Source of the DNA: Shewanella sp. NIFS-20-20 | GTDB taxonomy: Bacteria > Pseudomonadota > Gammaproteobacteria > Enterobacterales > Shewanellaceae | Length of the DNA stretch: 64,000 bases | NCBI RefSeq assembly: GCF_019209865.1 | Contig: NZ_JAHUTT010000005.1 | Span: 58,644 to 122,643 of the forward strand | Reading direction: 5' to 3' | In this document: one piece after another, positions 1 through 9,425 of the stretch | Layout: every line of letters starts with the position of its first letter | Numbering within the stretch: the first letter of the stretch is position 1 | Translations under genes and position numbers: made by a program | The notes under the pieces: model-generated | Seen by the model: the letters and a program-made list of their open reading frames with translations, nothing else | Told to the model about the DNA's origin: nothing | Database searches by the model: none

Positions 1-1
1 A

Positions 2-430
2 GATCATGAGTTGTTGTGTCAGCATTTAACCACATTGAAGGCAGGTCAAGCCGTTGATGTTCCAGTGTATTCTTACACTGAACATACCCGTATGCCTCAA
101 GTGAGCACCATGACCCCTAAGAAAGTCATTATCTTAGAAGGTATTTTATTACTGACCGATCCGTGTTTACGTCAGTTAATGGATGCCAGTGTCTTTATGG
201 ATACGCCGTTAGATATTTGTTTCTTACGTCGTCTGACTCGAGATGTTGAAGAGCGTGGTCGCACCATGGAATCTGTGATTGAGCAGTACAAGAAAACGGT
301 ACGTCCGATGTTTTTGCAGTTTATTGAACCGTCTAAACAATACGCTGATATCATCGTGCCGCGCGGTGGTAAAAATCGCATTGCGACAGATATATTAAAA
401 GCCAGAATCCAACATTTATTGGCACGTTAA
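2..430 (+). CDS. udk: Uridine kinase (C-terminal part, cut by window start)
   Basis: The reading frame is already open at base 2 and gives the last 142 residues of a uridine/cytidine kinase of about 210 aa. Udk phosphorylates uridine and cytidine to UMP and CMP in pyrimidine salvage. The family blocks visible are [43 protein letters not shown] (read as the lid region) and the C-terminal [16 protein letters not shown]. These match enterobacterial Udk almost residue for residue. The P-loop lies upstream of the window. The gene is followed 31 bases later by dcd, which also acts on pyrimidine nucleotides. Confidence 0.97.
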   Translation, partial: DHELLCQHLTTLKAGQAVDVPVYSYTEHTRMPQVSTMTPKKVIILEGILLLTDPCLRQLMDASVFMDTPLDICFLRRLTRDVEERGRTMESVIEQYKKTVRPMFLQFIEPSKQYADIIVPRGGKNRIATDILKARIQHLLAR

Positions 431-461
431 CCGCGAATACTGCAGGGAGTAATAAGGAACC

Positions 462-1043
462 ATGCGTCTAACGGATACCGAAATTGAACAGTCATTAGCT
501 AATGGCGAAATCCAGATTGATCCTCCACCTGCAGCAGAAGCTATCAGCGGGGTGAGTGTCGATGTGCGTTTAGGCAATTCATTTCGGGTGTTCAAAGACC
601 ATACGGCGCCTTATATTGATGTCAGTGGGCCGCGGGCTGAGCTTCAGCAAGCCTTGGATAGAGTCATGAGTGAGAAAATTGACATTGCCAATGGCGATGC
701 TTTTTTCTTGCATCCAGGTGAACTCGCGCTGGCAGTGACCTTGGAAAGTGTGACATTACCTGCCGACATTGTCGGCTGGCTCGATGGGCGTTCATCATTA
801 GCACGGCTAGGCTTAATGGTACATGTGACAGCCCATCGTATCGATCCGGGTTGGTCTGGTAAAATTGTACTTGAGTGTTATAACTCGGGTAAATTGCCAT
901 TGGCATTACGGCCAAACATGGTGATTGGCGCCTTAAATTTTGAGCGCCTAAACCAGGCCGTGGCGCGTCCTTATAATCAGCGTAAAAATGCTAAATATAA
1001 GGATCAGCAAGAAGCCGTCGCCAGTCGTATTAGTCAGGACTGA
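462..1043 (+). CDS. dcd: dCTP deaminase
   Basis: Dcd converts dCTP to dUTP, the main feed into thymidylate synthesis in gammaproteobacteria. The protein is 193 aa, the same length as the E. coli enzyme. The active-site stretch has R110, S111, S112 and R115 in [10 protein letters not shown], and the catalytic glutamate E138 in KIVLECYN; the numbering matches E. coli. An AAGGA Shine-Dalgarno sequence sits just before the ATG. It follows udk closely, and pabC starts two bases after its stop, so co-transcription is likely. Confidence 0.97.
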   Translation: MRLTDTEIEQSLANGEIQIDPPPAAEAISGVSVDVRLGNSFRVFKDHTAPYIDVSGPRAELQQALDRVMSEKIDIANGDAFFLHPGELALAVTLESVTLPADIVGWLDGRSSLARLGLMVHVTAHRIDPGWSGKIVLECYNSGKLPLALRPNMVIGALNFERLNQAVARPYNQRKNAKYKDQQEAVASRISQD

Positions 1044-1045
1044 CC

Positions 1046-1834
1046 ATGGAGGTATCGCCTCTTGATGCACAAATGACTGACAGAGCCATGGCCTATGGTG
1101 ATGGTTTGTTTGCGACTCTGCGGGTGGAGAACGGTCAAATACTATGGTGTCAACAACACCTCGAGCGTTTATCCCAGGGCGCGCAGCGGTTAGGATTTGA
1201 GCTGGTGTTTAGCGCTGAGATACGCACCAAACTCACTCAATTAACGGCGAGCAACAGCGGTTGTCTCAAGTTACACATCAGTCGTGGCGAGGGCGGGCGT
1301 GGCTACCAAGCAAGTGCTAGTGCTCAACCGATAGTGCGAATGAGCTTTCACTCCTTACCCGATTGTTATCCGCATTGGCACTCTCATGGCATTCGCTTGC
1401 AAACCAGTTCAGTACGCTTAGGTCGTCAGCCCTTATTAGCGGGCATTAAACATCTGAACCGCTTAGAACAAGTCCTGATTAAACAAGAGCGCCTAGCGCC
1501 AAGCTATGATGACTATTTGGTGTTTGATGCCGACGGTTTTCTGGTTGAAACCTCGGTTGGAAATATCTTTCTGGTTAACAATGGGCGAGTGCTGACGCCT
1601 CACCATGGCTATGCTGGCGTGGCTGGCATGGCTCGTACTCAATCATTACTGGCCTTGGTTGACATGGGCTACTCTATCGAGTGTCGCTCGTTAACCGTGA
1701 ATGATTTACAGCAGGCAGATCATGTCTTTACCACGAATAGCCTTTATGGGGTAGTGGACGTGACTCAAGTTGACCTTCTTCAATTTCAGCGCTGGCCAAA
1801 CACAGTGCTGCTTAGACAAAAGATCTTATGCTAA
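1046..1834 (+). CDS. pabC: Aminodeoxychorismate lyase
   Basis: PabC is a PLP enzyme that splits 4-amino-4-deoxychorismate into p-aminobenzoate and pyruvate for folate synthesis. The 262-aa protein has the fold-type IV signatures: MAYGDGLFATLRV near the N-terminus, GIKHLNRLEQ with the likely PLP lysine K135, and LVETSVGNIF with the conserved glutamate. The ATG lies two bases after the dcd stop codon. The 3' end overlaps mltG by 7 bases. The pabC-mltG-tmk-holB order is conserved across gammaproteobacteria, which supports the assignment. Confidence 0.95.
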   Translation: MEVSPLDAQMTDRAMAYGDGLFATLRVENGQILWCQQHLERLSQGAQRLGFELVFSAEIRTKLTQLTASNSGCLKLHISRGEGGRGYQASASAQPIVRMSFHSLPDCYPHWHSHGIRLQTSSVRLGRQPLLAGIKHLNRLEQVLIKQERLAPSYDDYLVFDADGFLVETSVGNIFLVNNGRVLTPHHGYAGVAGMARTQSLLALVDMGYSIECRSLTVNDLQQADHVFTTNSLYGVVDVTQVDLLQFQRWPNTVLLRQKILC

Positions 1835-2835
1835 AAAAAATAATTATTCGTATATTTGTGAGCTTAATGACGCTTACCACCATTGCATTATTCGCCGGTG
1901 CTTGGGCGTATATGCAAGTTCAAGCCTATTTACAGCAGCCGCTACAGATAAGTAGTCCGCAAGAAATTGTCATTCCTGCAGGCAGTAACCTCTCTAGCCT
2001 TGATAGACAGTGGCGCCAATTAGGCTGGATAGAAGGTGATGAGTGGCTGCTCAAAGTGGCGGTGAGACTCGAACCTGCCATCGCCGCGGTTAAATCTGGG
2101 GTATATGAAATCTCTGCTGGCATGAGCTTGTCTCAATTGATATCAACGTTAAATCAAGGCGATGAAAAACACTTTAGCTTAAGTTTAATCGATGGCCAAA
2201 CCATCAATCAATGGCAAGCAAGTTTAGCCAATAGCCGCTTAATCGTGGGACAATCGCCATTTCAAGCAGTGTTAGATAAGGCGGGGGATACGCGCGCGCC
2301 AGAAGGGCTGTTTTATCCAGACACTTACCATTACACCGCAGATGAGAATGCGGCGGTTATCTTGGAGCAAAGTTATCAGAAGATGCAAGCGGCGCTGGCC
2401 AATGCGTGGCAACATCGCGCAGACGATGTGCCATTATCCTCACCTTACGAGCTATTGATCCTCGCCTCGATTATCGAAAAAGAAACGGCGAAAGCCAGTG
2501 AGCGCGAGTGGATTGCAGCCGTCTTTGCTAACCGTTTGAAACGTGGCATGCGTTTGCAAACGGATCCTACAGTGATTTATGGCATGGGTGAGCGTTATAA
2601 TGGCAATATTACTCGCGCCGATTTACGCGAGAAAACGGTCTATAACACATATAGAATCAATGGGTTACCACCAACTCCAATTGCGGCGCCAAGCGAAGCC
2701 TCGCTATTGGCGGCGGCCCATCCTGCCGATGTGGATTATTTATATTTTGTGTCCCGCAATGATGGTAGCCATGTGTTTTCAAAAACCTTGGTGGAACACA
2801 ATCGCGCGGTTAATGAGTATCAGAGAAAAAAATGA
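1828..2835 (+). CDS. mltG: Endolytic murein transglycosylase MltG
   Basis: MltG (YceG) is an inner-membrane lytic transglycosylase that cuts nascent glycan strands and so limits their length. The protein is 335 aa with one N-terminal membrane anchor (about residues 5-27) and a periplasmic YceG domain. The catalytic glutamate is E217 in LASIIEKET, equivalent to E218 of E. coli. The conserved [20 protein letters not shown] and [13 protein letters not shown] blocks are also present. It overlaps pabC by 7 bases and shares an ATGA overlap with tmk, so translation is probably coupled. Confidence 0.96.
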   Translation: MLKKIIIRIFVSLMTLTTIALFAGAWAYMQVQAYLQQPLQISSPQEIVIPAGSNLSSLDRQWRQLGWIEGDEWLLKVAVRLEPAIAAVKSGVYEISAGMSLSQLISTLNQGDEKHFSLSLIDGQTINQWQASLANSRLIVGQSPFQAVLDKAGDTRAPEGLFYPDTYHYTADENAAVILEQSYQKMQAALANAWQHRADDVPLSSPYELLILASIIEKETAKASEREWIAAVFANRLKRGMRLQTDPTVIYGMGERYNGNITRADLREKTVYNTYRINGLPPTPIAAPSEASLLAAAHPADVDYLYFVSRNDGSHVFSKTLVEHNRAVNEYQRKK

Positions 2836-3461
2836 ACAATACCAAGGCTAAATTTATTGTCATCGAAGGGCTTGAAGGCGCGGGAAAATCCAGCGCAGTC
2901 GCTTTAGTTAACGCCTATATTACTCGCTTGACGGGTGAGTCTCCTGTGTGTACTCGTGAACCCGGCGGGACCCCATTAGCTGAAAAAATGCGCGACTTGG
3001 TAAAACAAGCGCATCCTGACGATCCCTTATGTGATACCGCCGAGTGTTTACTCTTATATGCCGCGCGAGCACAACTTATTGCTAATGTTATTCAACCGGC
3101 ATTATCACAAGGCAAATGGGTGCTTGGCGATCGTCACAATCTGTCGTCACTGGCCTATCAAGGCGGTGGTCGCGGATTAATGCCATTAGTCAACGCCATC
3201 AGTGAAGTGACCTTGGGGGATTTTCGCCCGGATCTGACCTTGTATCTGGATATTGACCCAGAACTCGGTTTAGCACGTGCAGCGAAGCGAGGCGAACTTG
3301 ATAGAATTGAACAACAAGCCTTGGCATTTTTCCAACGTGCCCGCCAAACCTATCTGAGCTTAGCACACGCCGATCCCAGTATTATAGTGATTGATGCCAG
3401 CCAAGATTTAGCTGCGGTTCATCGTGATATCACTTCAGCACTTGAGCAACATTTATGCTAA
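2832..3461 (+). CDS. tmk: Thymidylate kinase
   Basis: Tmk phosphorylates dTMP to dTDP. The 209-aa protein has an N-terminal P-loop ([10 protein letters not shown], residues about 12-21), a TREPGGTP substrate loop, and [16 protein letters not shown], the DR-x motif with dTMP-binding residues. The start ATG overlaps the mltG stop (ATGA), and the 3' end overlaps holB by 7 bases. It sits in the same tight operon as the genes on both sides. Confidence 0.96.
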   Translation: MNNTKAKFIVIEGLEGAGKSSAVALVNAYITRLTGESPVCTREPGGTPLAEKMRDLVKQAHPDDPLCDTAECLLLYAARAQLIANVIQPALSQGKWVLGDRHNLSSLAYQGGGRGLMPLVNAISEVTLGDFRPDLTLYLDIDPELGLARAAKRGELDRIEQQALAFFQRARQTYLSLAHADPSIIVIDASQDLAAVHRDITSALEQHLC

Positions 3462-4378
3462 CGCCCTTGTTGCCTTGGTGTCTTGATGCGCTGACGCAAT
3501 TTAGCCGAGCGAAGCAGCAGGGCACCTTAGCGCATGCCATGTTATTAGCGCTTGATGATGGGTTTGGTGCCGACAATTTAGTTCGCCATCTGGCACAAGC
3601 GGCTTTATGCACTGACGTGCAAGCGGATGGTGCTTGCGGTCAATGTAAGAGCTGTCAGTTATTCAGCGCTGGTAATCATCCTGATTTTTATGAAGTTCAT
3701 GTCGATGGCCAGCAGATAAAGGTCGACCAAATTCGCAGTTTGTGCCAGCGATTGACACAAACGGCGCAACAAGGCGGTTACCGGGTTGCGGTTATTTTCG
3801 GGGCCGAGCGCATGAATAATGCTGCCGCGAATGCCTTACTCAAAACCTTAGAGGAACCCGGTAATCAAACCTTGTTGTTACTGCAGGCCAACCGTTTAGG
3901 TCAGTTATTGCCGACCATTCGTAGCCGTTGTCAACGGGTGATGGTGCAAGAGCCTAGCCGGGTGCAGATCCGAACTTGGCTGGAAGCCCAAGAACAACTC
4001 TCGTTTGATCCTTGTTGGTGCTTACCCATCGTTGGCGGCCCCATCGCCCTACAACAAAGTTTGAAAGATGATCGTTATCAGACGCTAATTTCGCTAAGAA
4101 ACGGTTGGCAGCAAGCGTTGCGTCATGGTCACATCCATGCGCCATTTCAGAGCTTAATCGAGCAACACATGCTGGATGCGCTGGGGGTGTTATACCTGGT
4201 GTGTAGACAGTCACTTTTGAAAAATCATCAATTGAGTTTAGGGCAGCGTGTCGCCGTTAGTGAGTTGGCCGCGAGAGTAATGACAATAAAACAACAGCTG
4301 ATGTCGATGTCAAATGTCAATTCTTTGGCCTTATGTCAAGATTTTGTCCTAGAATACAATAAGGTAATGGAATACTAG
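3455..4378 (+). CDS. holB: DNA polymerase III subunit delta'
   Basis: HolB is the delta' subunit of the clamp loader, working with gamma/tau and delta to load the beta clamp. The protein is 307 aa. It has a zinc ribbon with C52, C61, C64 and C67 (E. coli 50/59/62/65) and the arginine-finger motif SRC in TIRSRCQRV. As expected for delta', the P-loop is degenerate ([13 protein letters not shown] lacks GKT), so it should not hydrolyse ATP. The start is inside the end of tmk, 7 bases before its stop. Confidence 0.95.
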   Translation: MLTPLLPWCLDALTQFSRAKQQGTLAHAMLLALDDGFGADNLVRHLAQAALCTDVQADGACGQCKSCQLFSAGNHPDFYEVHVDGQQIKVDQIRSLCQRLTQTAQQGGYRVAVIFGAERMNNAAANALLKTLEEPGNQTLLLLQANRLGQLLPTIRSRCQRVMVQEPSRVQIRTWLEAQEQLSFDPCWCLPIVGGPIALQQSLKDDRYQTLISLRNGWQQALRHGHIHAPFQSLIEQHMLDALGVLYLVCRQSLLKNHQLSLGQRVAVSELAARVMTIKQQLMSMSNVNSLALCQDFVLEYNKVMEY

Positions 4379-4387
4379 GAAACACTC

Positions 4388-4714
4388 ATGGTCGATTTAT
4401 CTGTGGATTTCGAGTCGCGTGAACAGGCATATAAAGCGTATATGCCATTTATTCGACCTATGGGGTTATTCTTCGAAACCTCGCAAACCCATGCGCTTGG
4501 GGATCATGTCGACATCAGCTATCGCTTACCTGGTATGCAACAAGCATTTGAATGCGCAGGCATTGTGGTATGGATAAATCCTGTTGGCGCATCGGGTGCT
4601 CGTCCTACGGGCATCGGAGTGAAGTTGCTAACCGATCCGCACGCTCATAAACAACATTTCGACAGTTTACTTTCTGCGGAGCTTGCCAGCAGTCAATTGA
4701 CCTCGACCATGTAG
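4388..4714 (+). CDS. pilZ: PilZ-domain protein (type IV pilus PilZ type)
   Basis: This is a single PilZ domain of 108 aa. It matches the atypical PilZ group required for type IV pilus assembly, which sits between holB and tatD in Pseudomonas, Vibrio and relatives. The RxxxR c-di-GMP-binding motif is absent, as in that group, so it probably acts by protein contact (PilB/FimX in known systems) rather than by binding c-di-GMP directly. The C-terminal PTGIGVKLL block is typical. AGGA lies 8-9 bases before the ATG, and the gene follows holB by 9 bases. Confidence 0.88.
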   Translation: MVDLSVDFESREQAYKAYMPFIRPMGLFFETSQTHALGDHVDISYRLPGMQQAFECAGIVVWINPVGASGARPTGIGVKLLTDPHAHKQHFDSLLSAELASSQLTSTM

Positions 4715-4761
4715 GTCAGTAGACTTGCGGCCGTCCCTTTTTTGTAATGTTAGGTATTGCT

Positions 4762-5553
4762 GTGCTTATTGACTCCCACTGCCATCTTGATCGCCTCAAA
4801 GCCGCCCCCGATCGTGCCAGTCTTGCGCTATTGCTGGACGCGGCCAAACAACGCGGGGTCGATTACTTCTTATGTGTCAATGTTCGTCAACAAGGGTTTG
4901 AGCAAATGTGCCAACAGGTTGAGGGCTTTGATAATGTCTTCTTATCCTGCGGGGTGCATCCGTTGGATGTCAAAGATGGCTTAGATATTCACACCATGCG
5001 ACCTAATGCGTTATTACCGCGCGTGGTGGCCATTGGTGAAACCGGTTTAGACTATTTTTATGCAGACGAAACCAAACTTCTGCAACAACAATGTTTTGAG
5101 CAGCAAGTGGCCCTCGCTGTCGATGTCAATAAGCCTTTGATTGTGCACACGCGTGATGCCAGGCAAGACACCTTAGCGATTTTGCGCCAGGGTCATGCTG
5201 ATAAAGTCGGTGGGGTATTACATTGTTTTACCGAAGATTGGGAAATGGCGAAAGCGGCGATTGATCTAGGTTTCTATATTTCAGTGTCTGGCATCGTCAC
5301 ATTTAAGAATGGCGGCGACCTGCGCACCGTGATCCGCAAAGTGCCAAAGGATAGATTACTGGTAGAAACGGATTCGCCCTATTTGGCCCCTGTGCCGCAC
5401 CGTGGTCAAGAGAATCAACCGGCGTTCGTACGTGATGTCGCTGAGTTTGTGGCTGAACTGAGAGGGGAGGCATACGAAGAGTTGGCAGCCAATACCAGCG
5501 CTAACTTTTTCAAGCTATTTCCTCAAGCCGCCGAGCTAATCGGCAAAAATTAG
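4762..5553 (+). CDS. TatD-family metal-dependent hydrolase (YcfH type)
   Basis: This is a TIM-barrel metallohydrolase of the TatD/YcfH family; members have DNase or related hydrolase activity. Metal ligands are visible in DSHCHLD (HxH), GETGLDYFY (E), VHTRDA (H), LHCFTED (H) and VETDSPYLAP (D). I take the GTG at 4762 as start. It gives the family N-terminus LIDSHCHLDRL and has TAGG seven bases upstream. An in-frame ATG at 4747 has no ribosome site and would add five unusual residues. It closes the pabC-tatD run. A substrate cannot be assigned. Confidence 0.93.
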   Translation: MLIDSHCHLDRLKAAPDRASLALLLDAAKQRGVDYFLCVNVRQQGFEQMCQQVEGFDNVFLSCGVHPLDVKDGLDIHTMRPNALLPRVVAIGETGLDYFYADETKLLQQQCFEQQVALAVDVNKPLIVHTRDARQDTLAILRQGHADKVGGVLHCFTEDWEMAKAAIDLGFYISVSGIVTFKNGGDLRTVIRKVPKDRLLVETDSPYLAPVPHRGQENQPAFVRDVAEFVAELRGEAYEELAANTSANFFKLFPQAAELIGKN

Positions 5554-5556
5554 CCA

Positions 5557-5594
5557 TAAAAAAAGGCCCAAAACTATTCCGGTTGTTTCGGGCC
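5557..5594 (-). terminator. Rho-independent terminator for rsmF (may also stop the tatD operon)
   Basis: Arms ggcccaaaac (5565-5574) and gtttcgggcc (5585-5594) pair over 10 bp with one G-U pair when read on the minus strand, where they are followed by seven Ts. In the plus direction there is no T run, so it fits best as the rsmF terminator. Confidence 0.75.
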
Positions 5595-5750
5595 TAGGGG
5601 AACGGCTCTAATGGAGCCTTGCGCTATCGATATCTACATACCGCAGTTGGTAGTAAGAATAAACTGAGTGTAGTCATCAATTGCGATAGTGACAAATATC
5701 GCCACTAAAATAAATATCCAATTTTTGTGCTTAAAAATCTACCGAACTCA

Positions 5751-7169
5751 TTAAAGGATGGTCACTTTGTCTTTCACGAGTTCTCTGGGTAATTGATTCT
5801 TTAGCTTGTCTTTGATTTTCTTGCCCATGCCTAACGGACGGTGCTGATAACAGACAATCACCTCGCCTTGTAATGGGCCGGCTTGGCTTGGCTCAAAATG
5901 AATATCGCGGCCCATCAAATATTGTTGAGCTTGTGTTTCATCAAGAGCCACTATCCGCCTGCCATCATTGCTTAATGCCATAATGGCTTCGTAACGGGGT
6001 TTAAACCCCGATTTGATGGCATCGGCGAGTTTGATACCGATACGTTGATAGCGCATCTTGCCAATAAATTGCATCACATCGTGCGGGAATAGCCAATATT
6101 CGTCATCGCGAACCCACACACGTCCTGAGGCGGCCAAGTCAATCCCAAGTGAATTGAAGTATTGCTTTACTGCCTGATATTGTTTGCTTTTGACCGGTTC
6201 AAATGGGAAGTTCTTCTGCGGCTTAGGCGCGGGTGCTAGCCGGGCTACTGACTGAGTTTTACGGATTTTAGCCACAAAAAAACCTTCACTGTCGTAGATT
6301 TGTGGCCAAACATGAAGAAATCCTTCTGGGGTCAGCGCTTGCTTGGCGCCGTCAAATAACTCGCCAAGTGACACGAATTCAACCGCATCCGGATATTTTT
6401 GTTGCAGCTGCAAACACACGTCTTGATTTTCGTGACGGTTGAGAGTGCAGGTCGAATACACCAATTCCGCGCCGGGTTTTAAGGCTAAAAAGGCCGACTC
6501 AATTAATTCAGCTTGGGTTTTAGCTATCGCCATGACGTCATTGATGTCCCAATGTTTGAGGGCATCAGCATCTTTTCGGACCGTGCCTTCTCCTCCGCAA
6601 GGAGCATCAATCAGCACGGCATCAAATTGTTCATATAAATATTCACCAAACACTCTGCCATCAAAGTGAGTTAGCAAGGTATTGGAGATCCCCATTCTTG
6701 CGATATTGGCGGCCAGCACTTTGACTCGACTCGATGAATATTCATTGGCAACCAATACCCCTTGATCGGCCATTAATGCGGCTAACTGGGTTGTTTTAGA
6801 GCCGGGCGCGGCGGCCATATCTAACACATGGCCTCCTGCGGGTAGTGAAGTCGCTAAAGCTGTCGGTGGCAGCATAGAGCTGGCTTCTTGGATATAAAAC
6901 CAACCGGCTTGATGTTCAATTGAATTGCCTAAGGCATCATCATCTTGGCCGGTAATCCAAAATCCGCTGTCACACCAAGGAATTGGCTCAAATTGCCAAC
7001 CTTTAGCTTGCATATGCGTGATAAAATCTTCGCAATCAATCGTTAATTGATTAACGCGAATGGCTCGCCGTAACGGGCGACCACAGTAATCAATAAGATC
7101 CTCTACACTGAGGTGACTGGGGATGTCGGCTGAAATGCTGTCGATAAAATTCTGATTTAATTGAACCAT
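5751..7169 (-). CDS. rsmF: 16S rRNA (cytosine-1407-C5)-methyltransferase RsmF
   Basis: RsmF (YebU) methylates C1407 of 16S rRNA using S-adenosylmethionine. The 472-aa protein has the m5C methyltransferase core: SAM motif LDMAAAPGSKTTQ, motif IV DAPCGGEGTVRKD with its cysteine, and motif VI YSTCTLNRHEN with the catalytic cysteine. A C-terminal PUA-like extension of about 170 residues follows, as in E. coli RsmF. In E. coli yebU follows yebS-yebT (letAB); here letAB is also on the same strand upstream but two unrelated genes lie between. Confidence 0.95.
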   Translation of the reverse strand: MVQLNQNFIDSISADIPSHLSVEDLIDYCGRPLRRAIRVNQLTIDCEDFITHMQAKGWQFEPIPWCDSGFWITGQDDDALGNSIEHQAGWFYIQEASSMLPPTALATSLPAGGHVLDMAAAPGSKTTQLAALMADQGVLVANEYSSSRVKVLAANIARMGISNTLLTHFDGRVFGEYLYEQFDAVLIDAPCGGEGTVRKDADALKHWDINDVMAIAKTQAELIESAFLALKPGAELVYSTCTLNRHENQDVCLQLQQKYPDAVEFVSLGELFDGAKQALTPEGFLHVWPQIYDSEGFFVAKIRKTQSVARLAPAPKPQKNFPFEPVKSKQYQAVKQYFNSLGIDLAASGRVWVRDDEYWLFPHDVMQFIGKMRYQRIGIKLADAIKSGFKPRYEAIMALSNDGRRIVALDETQAQQYLMGRDIHFEPSQAGPLQGEVIVCYQHRPLGMGKKIKDKLKNQLPRELVKDKVTIL

Positions 7170-7237
7170 AAGTAAATTTTATAAAAAATGCTGGTGTGAT
7201 TATATCATGCCAAATTGGCTTTGCTGGGGAATTGATA

Positions 7238-8464
7238 GTGCTGAATCGAATATGGCTGTTTTTCTTTGTGGCATCCGCCATGGCTGTCATTTGGCAGTTA
7301 TTTCATGGTAAATATGCCGTCTTGTCTGTGATGACCAATGCGCTGTTCGAGAGTGCACAGCTAGCCGCAACCATTTGCTTGGGCTTGGTTGGCGTGTTGT
7401 CATTTTGGATGGGGATGATGCGTCTTGGGGAAATGGGGGGGATGACGGCGGCGATTGCCAGAGTAACTGAGCCCATGTTGTCAAAGCTAATGCCTGAAGT
7501 TCCTAAGGGGCATCAAGCTTATGGCAGCGTCACCATGAACCTCACCGCTAACTTTTTAGGCTTAGATAATGCGGCAACGCCGTTAGGACTGAAAGCCATG
7601 GCCGATTTGCAATTGTTGAATCCTAAGCCGCATATCGCCACCAATGCACAAATCGTATTTTTAGTGCTGAATACGTCGTCGATCACCTTGGTTCCCGTCA
7701 GTGTATTTTTATATCGGGCGCAACAAGGGGCGGCGATGCCTGCCGACATATTTTTACCTATCCTATTAGCCACCAGTGCTTCGACCTTGGCGGGCGTGAT
7801 CAGTGTGGTGATAGCTCAGCGCTTGCCGATTTTTCGAGGGTTAACCTTAGTCTATATTGGGCTCTTGATGGCGTTTATAGGCGCTAGCATTGCGTATCTG
7901 GCGACCCGCAGTATTGACACCTTGGGGACGATTTCCAATGTGCTGGGCAATGGGATTTTGCTGACGCTTATTTTTGCGTTTGTGATGGTTGCCGCTTGGC
8001 GAAAAGTCGCGATTTATGATGAGTTTGTCGAAGGCGCGAAACAAGGGTTTACTCAAGCGATTGCTCTGATACCGTATCTCATCGCCATGTTGATGGCGAT
8101 TGCGCTGTTGCGCTCGTCAGGGGTACTTGAGCTGATGCTGAGTGGTTTAGCGAGTATGGTATCCCTGCTCGGCATGGATACCCGGTTTATCGATGCCATG
8201 CCCACGGCATTGATGAAGCCCTTAAGCGGTTCAGGCTCGCGGGCGATGATGTTAGAAACGATGCAGCAACACGGCGTTGACTCATTTGCCGGACGTTTGT
8301 CAGCCATTTTTCAGGGCAGTACGGAAACCACCTTTTATGTGTTGGCTGTCTATTTTGGCGCGGTGGGGATCCGCAATGGTCGCCATGCATTAACCTGTGG
8401 TTTGATTGCTGATGCCGCCGGTATTATGGCAGCCATCATGGTGTGTTATTGGTTTTATGGCTGA
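7238..8464 (+). CDS. Nucleoside-recognition (Gate) domain membrane protein, SpmA/SpmB-fusion type
   Basis: This is a polytopic inner-membrane protein of about 408 aa. Two Gate-type halves are visible: residues about 1-210 with GLVGVLSFWMGMMRLGE and NLTANFLGLDNAATPLGLKAM (SpmA-like), and about 225-408 (SpmB-like) with LMKPLSGSGSRAMM and QGSTETTFYVLAVYFG. Fused SpmA-SpmB proteins are common in proteobacteria, but their transport role is not settled. I chose GTG 7238, which has GGGGA seven bases upstream; the longer frame from 7196 lacks a ribosome site. It is divergent from rsmF and runs 29 bases into the convergent GH16 gene. Confidence 0.85.
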   Translation: MLNRIWLFFFVASAMAVIWQLFHGKYAVLSVMTNALFESAQLAATICLGLVGVLSFWMGMMRLGEMGGMTAAIARVTEPMLSKLMPEVPKGHQAYGSVTMNLTANFLGLDNAATPLGLKAMADLQLLNPKPHIATNAQIVFLVLNTSSITLVPVSVFLYRAQQGAAMPADIFLPILLATSASTLAGVISVVIAQRLPIFRGLTLVYIGLLMAFIGASIAYLATRSIDTLGTISNVLGNGILLTLIFAFVMVAAWRKVAIYDEFVEGAKQGFTQAIALIPYLIAMLMAIALLRSSGVLELMLSGLASMVSLLGMDTRFIDAMPTALMKPLSGSGSRAMMLETMQQHGVDSFAGRLSAIFQGSTETTFYVLAVYFGAVGIRNGRHALTCGLIADAAGIMAAIMVCYWFYG

Positions 8465-9284
8465 CAAGTGGCCGGATGTTCACCCAGTCAATGATCACTA
8501 CTTGCGGTTGCAGTGACAATTCACCGGTCCACGCCATGTGGCGCACGCCTATATTTAATTCACTGATACTGCGGGGAATGTTACCGGTGAGTTGGCCTTG
8601 TTTCACTCCGTCTATAAAAAACTCGACTTTGCTTTCATACCAATCGAGTTGGTAGAGATGAAACTCATCATCGTCATGACTCAAAGCTTGCTGTTGGCTA
8701 CCTTTAATGGCTTGGTTGATACTGCGTTGAGCCACATCTGAGTCAAGGGGCGCCCGGGTCCAAACATTCATTCGCAGTTGTGTCGGTGATGCTTGGCCAG
8801 CTTGATCTGATTGTGCGGCCTGGGTGCTTCCATACACGCTATCGATGGCGGTAATTTCTAAATCGATTTCATCGAGGCGTTGTTGGTATTCGGAATAGGT
8901 GAAAATAAAGCTGGCCACGCCTTGGGCCGTTATATGTTTAGCGCGAATGGTGATGCTTTGATTGGGGCCTATGCTGTCAATGATTAACATCTGAAATGGC
9001 CATTTCACCTCGGGCATCAGGCGACTATGACGGCCATTAATGCGTAAGTAGGCAAAGCCATCGCCAGGAATGATGTCTTGCCATGAGGAAACGGGGGCTA
9101 GCTGCGCTCGATAACGCCAGGTTACGCCGGGATGCTCCGGTTGTCCAGCAGTGTCAAAGTCTTCAAATATTGTAATGGGACTAGGTAGGTTCGGTACAGG
9201 GCTGGCTTGACTAATGGCCGGTAATCCGAGCCATAGAAAGGTCAAGAGGGTGAGGGGCGATAACGCGGGTGCAATAGATTTCAT
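8436..9284 (-). CDS. Secreted GH16-like (concanavalin-fold) protein
   Basis: The protein is 282 aa from the ATG at 9284, which has a strong AAGGAG four bases upstream. The longer frame from 9314 lacks one. It has a signal peptide (about residues 1-27), then a beta-sandwich-like domain with the glycoside hydrolase family 16 signature E139-I-D-L-E143 and LYQLDWYESKVEFFIDG, typical of the GH16 C-terminal half. GH16 enzymes cut beta-1,3/1,4-glucans or galactans such as laminarin and agar. No carbohydrate transporter or second hydrolase is nearby, so the substrate is unknown. The 3' end overlaps the convergent nucleoside-recognition gene by 29 bases. Confidence 0.78.
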   Translation of the reverse strand: MKSIAPALSPLTLLTFLWLGLPAISQASPVPNLPSPITIFEDFDTAGQPEHPGVTWRYRAQLAPVSSWQDIIPGDGFAYLRINGRHSRLMPEVKWPFQMLIIDSIGPNQSITIRAKHITAQGVASFIFTYSEYQQRLDEIDLEITAIDSVYGSTQAAQSDQAGQASPTQLRMNVWTRAPLDSDVAQRSINQAIKGSQQQALSHDDDEFHLYQLDWYESKVEFFIDGVKQGQLTGNIPRSISELNIGVRHMAWTGELSLQPQVVIIDWVNIRPLVSHKTNNTP

Positions 9285-9382
9285 GAGACTCCTTGACTGG
9301 CAAAGTGAAGGCAACTCAACGCCTTCATGGGGTTATCGTAGCAAGGGATGCCTTAACAGTTAACTCTTATGATCTCAGTGTG

Positions 9383-9407
9383 AAAAAAAGCCCGCGTTAT
9401 GCAGGCT
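9383..9407 (-). terminator. Terminator of the letA-letB operon
   Basis: Read on the minus strand, agcctgc (9407-9401) pairs with gcgggct (9395-9389) around the loop ataac, with one G-U pair, and is followed by seven Ts. It lies 19 bases after the letB stop. Confidence 0.8.
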
Positions 9408-9425
9408 GATAAAAGTAGGCAGGGA

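Noticed and set aside
7196..7237. Longer N-terminus for the nucleoside-recognition protein
   Set aside because: No ribosome site upstream of 7196; GTG 7238 has GGGGA at correct spacing.
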